Below, one piece after another: positions 57,901-64,000 of a stretch of DNA of 64,000 nt. Each line of letters opens with the position of its first letter. Within the stretch, counting starts at the first letter, position 1. Origin of the DNA: Chamaecrista fasciculata. Its lineage: Eukaryota > Streptophyta > Magnoliopsida > Fabales > Fabaceae. Position numbers and translations under genes: made by a program. Where the stretch lies: the NCBI GenBank assembly GCA_003254925.1, contig QANZ01046034.1:1-64000 (forward strand). Direction: 5' to 3'. The notes beneath the pieces were generated by a model. That model did no database searches. It was not told where the DNA came from and saw only the letters and a program-made list of their open reading frames with translations.

Positions 57901-59606
57901 ATCAAATCCCCCACACTTAAGACTTTGCACTCCTGAGCAAAGGTACGAAGTAGAAGAAAAGAGAATATGCCAAAGAATCAAGGAACTTTGCCAAGTTCAT
58001 GATTCAAGGCCAGTAGAGAATTCACTAAGCAAGTAACTATGTGAAGTAGTGCAATCTAATTTCTATAAGACCAATTCCATAAGTGTATTACTCTCCTCGC
58101 TAATTGGGTATTATTTCTCTCAAGTCATACCTTAGACAAAGTTTCTCCCATAGGCTTGTAAAAATTCTCAAAGTCTCCACTTTAAGCCAAATAATGATTT
58201 TTAATCAAGAGGACTTTAATAGGGTTGTAATGAATGGGAAAAAGGCTAATATTTTGAAGAAGAAATATAGGGAGAAAAGAAAGAAAATGGTGTTTACTTT
58301 AAAAATTTCTCTTCAAGTTTTTCTTAACAATTCAACTCCACTTATCCACCAAAAGAAAATAGTTAGTTCACTATAAGATTCGTTTGAGTCATATGGCACA
58401 AGACTCTATTCTTTTGACTGGCCAGTCTTTTTCTCTTGATAAGTTCTCATAATAATACTTTTAATACTTGAGCTTCCTCAAAGTTACTTTTGATATTTTT
58501 TTTTTTGCTCGATTTATATATTCTTTTCTTTTGTCGAGATCTTTTATATATTTTTCTAATAATTTTGCTAGCTAAATTCACCTTTGAGAGTTGAATTGAA
58601 AAGTCCATCTTTATGAGAAGATTTAAAAGTACACCTTAGTATATAGGCTCAAAGGGGCTAACAAAGGATAGATATATGGTAACTGGCTAGTGTTTGGGAT
58701 AGAGGGGTTGAAGAAACAAGTGCCTTCATCATATTAATAATCATTAAATCTAGTAAGCTTTAACCAAGAATTAGGACAAGTTCTAGAGAAAACAAAAGTA
58801 AGAGACTAATTTTCTCTCTAAGTAGATATATATATTTTAGGCTTAATCTTCCAACTAGGCTGGGTTTCTCTCAAATTGGTCTATAAAAATCAAACAATAC
58901 TACTAAACTTAGAAAATTATTTAGATTATTCTAAGGCTATAGAAAATAACTAAGACTAAACTCTTATCATGAATATGAAATTATTCACTCAAAACTCAAA
59001 ACATATTACAAATTCGACTAATTCGAATTCTACTCAAAAAGTGAAAAACAAGAAGTGTAGATTATTTAAATCATGCACTAAAAATAGGTGAAAATAATAA
59101 TTTTAAATTTTAGAATCGTTAAGATTTTCAAAATAGCACCTAAAATTTAAAATTTTTAGGTCCACCAAAATGTAAGTTAGTCTAACTTACTCCTCTCCCC
59201 CACACTTAAAACGTAACATTGTCCTCAATGTTAGAATCAAATAGAAGTAAAGAACTAAGGTAAGAGTTTGAATTTACTCCTCTCTCCCCCACACTTAGAA
59301 GAACACATTGTCCTCAATGTTAAAGGGAAAGAAAAGAGGAAATTTAAAAATTGGGAAATATTAGTATTATTACATGTATTATTATTATTATTATTTTCTT
59401 TCTTCTTTTTTTTTTAAAAAATAACAACGAGAATACTTGAGATCATTAAAAATAGAGATTCCAAAGAAATATTTTATTTATGAAAGGTAAATTGTTGGCA
59501 AATACATTAGAAAATCAAAGAAAATAAAGACTGAATGATCCATAAATGACAGAATTATAAAGACAGAATAATAAAATGCAAAGATAAAACTAAACTTAAA
59601 CTTAGA
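57901..59606. other. Non-coding interior of an LTR element
   Basis: AT-rich with two spaced copies of 'CCCCCACACTTA' followed by 'CATTGTCCTCAATGTTA' (about 59197 and 59286), a signature of non-coding regions in large plant LTR elements. No open frame of note. Confidence 0.45.
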
Positions 59607-60605
59607 CTAATCCCTATTGTGTTCTAAATATTGTAGATATTTTATGCTTTTAACATTATCCAAGAGTTCTTTGAGCAAGTTTCGAATAGCAATCACTTCA
59701 TGCAATAGTGACTGTCGTGGCTCCATGTCACTCTGTGTAGATGAGTTACTTGTTGAAGTTTCATCAGTGTTAGTTCGTATTTTCTTACTTGGTTGAGTCT
59801 CGACATTGGCCACTAATCGTACCGGAGCGGGAACTTCTTGAGGTTTGGGCGGTATGAATCGTGTCCCGTGAAACGGTACTACTTCCCTGAGTTTTAGGAT
59901 ACAAGCATCAGGGATTGGTTCATCATCCTTCAGCCATGGTATGGTTGCTAGGGCAGCCAATTGGCAGATGGTTCTTGGGAAGTAGAGCTTGGTTAGCCTC
60001 TCCCTTCCAAGACATAATCGTAACTGCTCGTGTATGATTTTTTGAAACTCCACGGGGTAGCATTGGAGAATACAATAAGCCAAGATAGCTTGGTCCATTG
60101 AGATGCGCCCGTTAGGAAGACTTGGGATAAACCTAGAATCAATGATCCTATGGAGTAGTCTGACCGCAGGAGTTGAGTAGATGGTAGAGAATGAAGTGAT
60201 TATCCTTTGGTCATTTTCAGCAGGATAAGAACCATCAAAGTATCGGTATATATGATGCCCAAGGGATGCTATTGTTTTTCGATATTTTTGGAAAGAGCAA
60301 TTAGGCACAGGCGGACAACCAAACACAAAGTTGATTGCCCTAGCGGAGCAATCCACATGAGTACCTCAGACATAGACTCTATGGAGATTAGCAATATCGA
60401 CATGGGAATAAAATTCCCGTGCCATGTTGAGACTGCCTTTGATAAGCGGTTGAAAGAATGCTTGAGTCTTAGTCTCTTAAATGGCTAGGATGAGTTCTTC
60501 GATCGCGTGATCGGAGAAATTGATTCCCTTTTCAGCGTGAATTGGGAGATGTCGGATAAAGTCATCATGATGACACTTGGCTCGGATGCTCTTGAATTGG
60601 GCCAT
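59607..60605 (-). pseudogene. Putative plant transposon protein (PF20167-type), two nonsense mutations
   Basis: Reading from ATG at 60605 (MAQFKSIRAKCHHDF) the frame runs to the stop at 59607, about 332 codons, interrupted only by TAA at 60477-60479 and TGA at 60366-60368. The core KGINFSDHAIEE, NMAREFYSHV, VDCSARAINFVFG, NGRISMDQAILAYCIL and LTKLYFPRTICQLA follows the layout of the 'putative plant transposon protein' family often carried by plant LTR elements. The C-terminal tail is Ser/Thr-rich and ends in a Leu-rich helix (LLKELLDNVKSIKYL). The second stop stands where relatives have Arg, fitting CGA to TGA, a change expected of methylated DNA. Function of the family is unknown. Confidence 0.65.
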
Positions 60606-61351
60606 ATCTACAGACCAATAATTATAATTAATATAATTATGGAGGAATTTAGAAAACTCTACGATAAACTAACTAGACATTACAAACTCCTCTCAAATCA
60701 CCTCTAAACCTCATCCCGCAACCAAAATTTTAATTTGGGGTTGTGCCGTCGCTATGTGCCGTCGGCCCATGAGCCAGCGCAAAACGTTTTGCGAAGTTTT
60801 CAAAACATTTTGACAGCAAGGCCCCAAATTACTCTTTTGTATGCAAAGATAAGTCCTAAAGTCGATTTTGAGAAAAAGATCCTATCCTAGAAGTTCCTAG
60901 TGAATTCAAAGAAAAACTGTAAAGGCTTACCTTGGATTTGGAGGAAAACTTTGAAAGGAGAGGGATTCTAACTCTCAAGAGAGTGCTCTAGGAGTTTTGG
61001 AATTTAGAGAATAGATTTCGAGAGTTGTGAGAAGCCTATGGGTCTAAGGAGGTATTTATAGGGGTCAAATCTAAGACATTCGTCAAATCCGCGCTATTTA
61101 AACTCTAGATTTAAATCAAATTTGGTAGAATCTCATCGAGATTAAACTCTCCAAATAATTTGACGTTGGGCTGCCAGGTGTGCCGCCGGCTCATGCGGCG
61201 GCGCAGAAATAAAAATTAAAAAAATTTTTATTTCTGTCCTCTGGCTGCTGGACTCTAACTAAAAATTAAACTAAGAATGAAAATTCTAGAATTTGTCTAA
61301 TACAAATTCTAGGGTCCTAAACTAGGAATTAGGGTTTCGGGATAACCCTCT
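60606..61351 (-). promoter_or_regulatory. Upstream/leader region of the transposon-protein pseudogene
   Basis: On the - strand: a GC-rich inverted word pair 'GCGCCGCCGCATGAGCCGGC' (about 61185-61204), a TATA box CCCTATAAATACCTCC (about 61047-61062), a CT-rich leader, and an AT-rich stretch ending GTCTGTAG before the ATG. This looks like the LTR/leader of the element that carries the pseudogene, similar in layout to block 1 near 54.7 kb. Confidence 0.45.
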
Positions 61352-61352
61352 N
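61352..61352. other. Undetermined base at a retroelement boundary
   Basis: A single N, immediately followed by the tail of a copia-type LTR. Likely a contig join, as at 32729. Confidence 0.6.
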
Positions 61353-61413
61353 TAGGCGTTTTTAATTATTTTATTTTTGCTTCCGCTGCCTTAGGCGCCT
61401 AGGATTCCCAACA
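61353..61413 (+). repeat. LTR tail fragment
   Basis: TTGCTTCCGCTGCCTTAGGC then CCTAGGATTCCCAACA at 61413 is the 3' terminus of the LTR family seen at 35823-40308. Confidence 0.65.
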
Positions 61414-61948
61414 CCCTCTTCTTCCCCCACACCGCGGAAACCTTGTAAGTGGGAAGAAGGCATCACGACATTTCTTCAGGGTGGCCTGAAGGTTTCGTGG
61501 CGGATCTTCACGAAGTATCCGCCTATCCTTTGTTCGGCAGAGATCCTTTGGCCATATCGGTTGCCGTCCTCGTCCTTGAAGAGTGTGGCTCAGATAGGGT
61601 TTCGCACCACTTTCTTATTTTAAAGATTTTTAAGTTTTATGCGTGGCCAATATCTTGTTTTCTTATTTATCCTAAACCGACGTGTTTTATGCAATTTAGT
61701 CTTATAATGGTAGTCTCGCATAATAATACAATAAAGTGCATACTTATTTGTGATCGTACCTTTTTTTGTGATCCCTCCATCATTGTTGAATGATCCATTG
61801 GGCGGATCCATGTCTTCAATTGTTATTCCTTTGCGCTTTGGATCGATCACCTCGTCAATGCCTATGAAGTCCACATGAATCTTTTCTGTTGCGTTCTTGC
61901 ACACGGCATCTACGTCATGGAGCCATTCCTTTATACTTAGGCATTCAG
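61414..61948 (-). other. Unidentified coding-like piece between two LTR fragments
   Basis: On the - strand two stretches look like protein-coding DNA in base composition and open frame. About 61765-61942 reads ECLSIKEWLHDVDAVCKNAT then EKIHVDFIGIDEVIDPKRKG. About 61440-61580 has more than one open frame, one of them containing NRYGQRISAEQRIGGYFVK. An AT-rich intron-like stretch lies between. I do not recognise the protein. It could be a gene fragment captured by the LTR element or a host gene broken by it. Confidence 0.3.
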
Positions 61949-62082
61949 TGTTGGAGATTGTGCCCTAGGAGCAATCATTTTATGTATATGTTTTGAACAT
62001 ATTGATTAATTTATGGAGATAAATTATGTTGTTATCATATTATTAGCATGTTTACTATGATAGCGTCCTTGATTAATTATGA
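61949..62082 (+). repeat. LTR head fragment
   Basis: Starts TGTTGGAGATTGTGCCC and follows the LTR of 35823-37890 for about 130 bases, then breaks off at GATTAATTATGA where Helitron-like sequence begins. Confidence 0.75.
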
Positions 62083-64000
62083 GGGTGTAGCTGAACAAGA
62101 ACATATGAATTCACAAAGACGACAACGATACCATTCGAGAATCGCTGAACATAGGCAACAATCTTTAGCTATACAACATGCAAACAACCGTTCTAATCGA
62201 CAAAATGATTCCTCGATTGATGAAAGCTTGGAAGAAAATCAATCACATGCTATCACATATCCAATATGTGCATCCAACAACTTTTTGTCCATATTATAGT
62301 TGTTTTATAAACTTATTAATGTGCAAATAGTTGTAATACTATTAAAAACTTCAATTTTTATGTAATTAAAAAGTAACATCACCAAGTAAAACTCAAAAAC
62401 TGTAAATATTTTATAGGGGATAAATTTTTATATTTTTTCATCACGTCTTAGGAACAACATGTCTTACTCGAATAAGACATATAGCTAGGACAATGAGAGA
62501 TCCACAAGGAGAAGAAGGTATTTACTACTTACATATCTTTATCAAATTCTAAAATTTAATTCATATATATTCTTACCACAAATATTTATCTACAACTATA
62601 AGGATCAACGAGTAGACACAATGACAACGATGATACCTCTATGCCGGTAGTTTCACATCCACCTATTGTTAGAAGAAGTAGAAGGAACAATAGAAACTGT
62701 GCTAGGGATTTCCATGAATCAATTGGAGTCACACGGTCTCGATGTCATTCAACAACGACGTGCCCATTTTGTGGGTCACGACTTTTTTCTCATGAAAGTT
62801 CAGCTTTTTGTTGTCTAAATGGGCGAATTCTTTTACCTCAAATTCCTGTACCCCCATAATTATTAACCATTTACAATGATCAAACTGATGTTGGTAGACA
62901 TTTCAGACAACACATACGCATGTATAATCATGTTTTTGCATTCACATCAATGGGAGTTCATATAGATGGGGAACTTGCTAATGTAAGAGATGGTGTCTAC
63001 TCATTTCGTGCTCAAGGAGAAGTTTATCATAGAATTGGAGGGTTCTTACCCAATGAAAACGAAAGACCTAAATTTCTACAGCTATATATTTACGATACTG
63101 ATCATGAAATAGATCATCGAGTTGCTGACTACAGCTATATATTTACGATACTGATCATGAAATAGATAATCGAGTTGCTGAAAATCAAACATTATATGTT
63201 GATTTGATACAGAAAATCAAGTCAATATTAGATGTGGTCAACCCTTTCGTATTTGGGACAACAACCAGATGTTGAAAGTTGTTGACTCATTATACATGAA
63301 CAACCTAAAAATCGACCACAATATAGCCTTCCAACTGCCTCTAAAGTTGCAGCTATTATAGTTGGGGGTGAAGAAGCTGCACAAATCAATGGAAGAGATA
63401 TCATGGTGCAATCAAAATCAGGCCGTTTGTTGAATGTTCCTGATACTGCTGGGTATTATGACCCACTTCAATTTCGTCTTTTGTTGCCATGCGGGACATA
63501 TGGTTGGGATGTGAATACACAAAATTTAAATGGCTCAACAACAAAGGTCACATGTCGAGCTTTCTACTGTTACATGTTACAGGTGACTAAATCATTTAAT
63601 CTCTTATTTTTTAACAACATTTATGATAGTATTTCAATATTTAAGTTTCTCACATAACCTAAGAAATTGTAGATCAGAGATAATACGGAAAACCTATTAC
63701 TCAGAGGTGGCCGTTTATTTCAACAGTATGTGGTTACAATGTATATAAAGTTTGAGACATAGAAGCTTCGATGGGTCAAAAATAATCAAAGAAAAATCAG
63801 ATCTGAGTTGTATAGTGGTTTACAAGATTCGTTTGATGCAGGACAAAATGTTTCAGGTAATTTTGTAAAATTCTTGAACTTATATAATGTTAAATTGCCT
63901 TCTCAAATTATCTTCTTCATCTTCCACTTCATATTTAAAAAATATTTATAGGTCATGTTGGTCGAAGAGTTATCCTTCCATCTTCTATTGTTGGAAGTCC
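62083..64000 (+). pseudogene. Helitron replicase N-terminal part, decayed and cut by the window edge
   Basis: Successive fragments match the N-terminal part of plant Helitron Rep/helicase proteins in order: HMNSQRRQRYHSRIAEHR, a zinc finger CPFCGSRLFSHESSAFCC, TDVGRHFRQHIRMYNHVFAF, YHRIGGFLPNENERPKF, NRPQYSLPTASKVAAIIVGG, DTAGYYDPLQFRLLLPCGTY, NLLLRGGRLFQQYVV and GRRVILPSSIVGS at the right edge. This is the Helitron_like_N region; the HUH nuclease and Pif1-type helicase would lie beyond the window. Breaks: a stop at 62857-62859, a 53-bp tandem duplication at about 63076-63181 that shifts frame, further stops near 63283 and 63760, and AT-rich inserts that may be introns. Autonomous Helitrons transpose by rolling circle; this copy cannot encode a full protein. 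Confidence 0.85.

Overview
This is a plant nuclear window: split genes with GT-AG introns, AT-rich intergenic DNA, TIR-type NBS-LRR disease-resistance genes (a dicot trait) and many transposon relics. The style of the TIR-NBS-LRR (TNL) proteins suggests a legume or a close relative, but that is inference. Two single undetermined bases (32729 and 61352) sit exactly at abrupt retroelement boundaries, so the assembly is uncertain there.

Layout. (1) 1.7-18.4 kb: three head-to-tail TNL genes on the + strand, each with six exons and the order TIR, NB-ARC, LRR, post-LRR (C-JID-type) domain. The first and third are close duplicates; the middle one is more diverged. (2) 20.1-29.1 kb: two housekeeping genes in convergent orientation. 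One is the plastid isoprenoid enzyme 4-diphosphocytidyl-2-C-methyl-D-erythritol kinase (ISPE/CMK, eleven exons, + strand). The other is a UBA-domain protein (- strand) with a 3.2 kb intron in its 5' UTR. (3) 30.6-40.3 kb: small non-autonomous DNA elements, then a decayed Ty1/copia polyprotein with a 2 kb 3' LTR. That LTR abuts an inverted pair of related LTR pieces joined tail to head. (4) 42.0-44.0 kb: a five-exon gene, assembled here by hand, for an acidic protein with an MBD-like (methyl-CpG-binding-like) segment. Its reading frame appears to continue past a double stop. (5) 44.8-57 kb: a field of fold-back elements, most with GG-starting ends and 9-bp target duplications (Mutator-like), a tRNA-derived SINE, an LTR remnant, a hAT-like element and a tandem triplication of about 1 kb. 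(6) 53.8-64 kb: non-coding LTR-element sequence on the - strand, a plant-transposon-protein pseudogene, LTR scraps, an unidentified coding-like piece and, at the right edge, a broken Helitron replicase.

The TNL genes would act as intracellular immune receptors whose TIR domains hydrolyse NAD+. CMK and the UBA protein are unrelated to them. The rest is mostly transposon debris. The items most worth a second look are the MBD-like gene, the LTR tail-to-head/inverted array, the nuclear-signal-like tails on two of the three TNLs, and the series of Mutator-like fold-back elements whose target duplications can be read directly.
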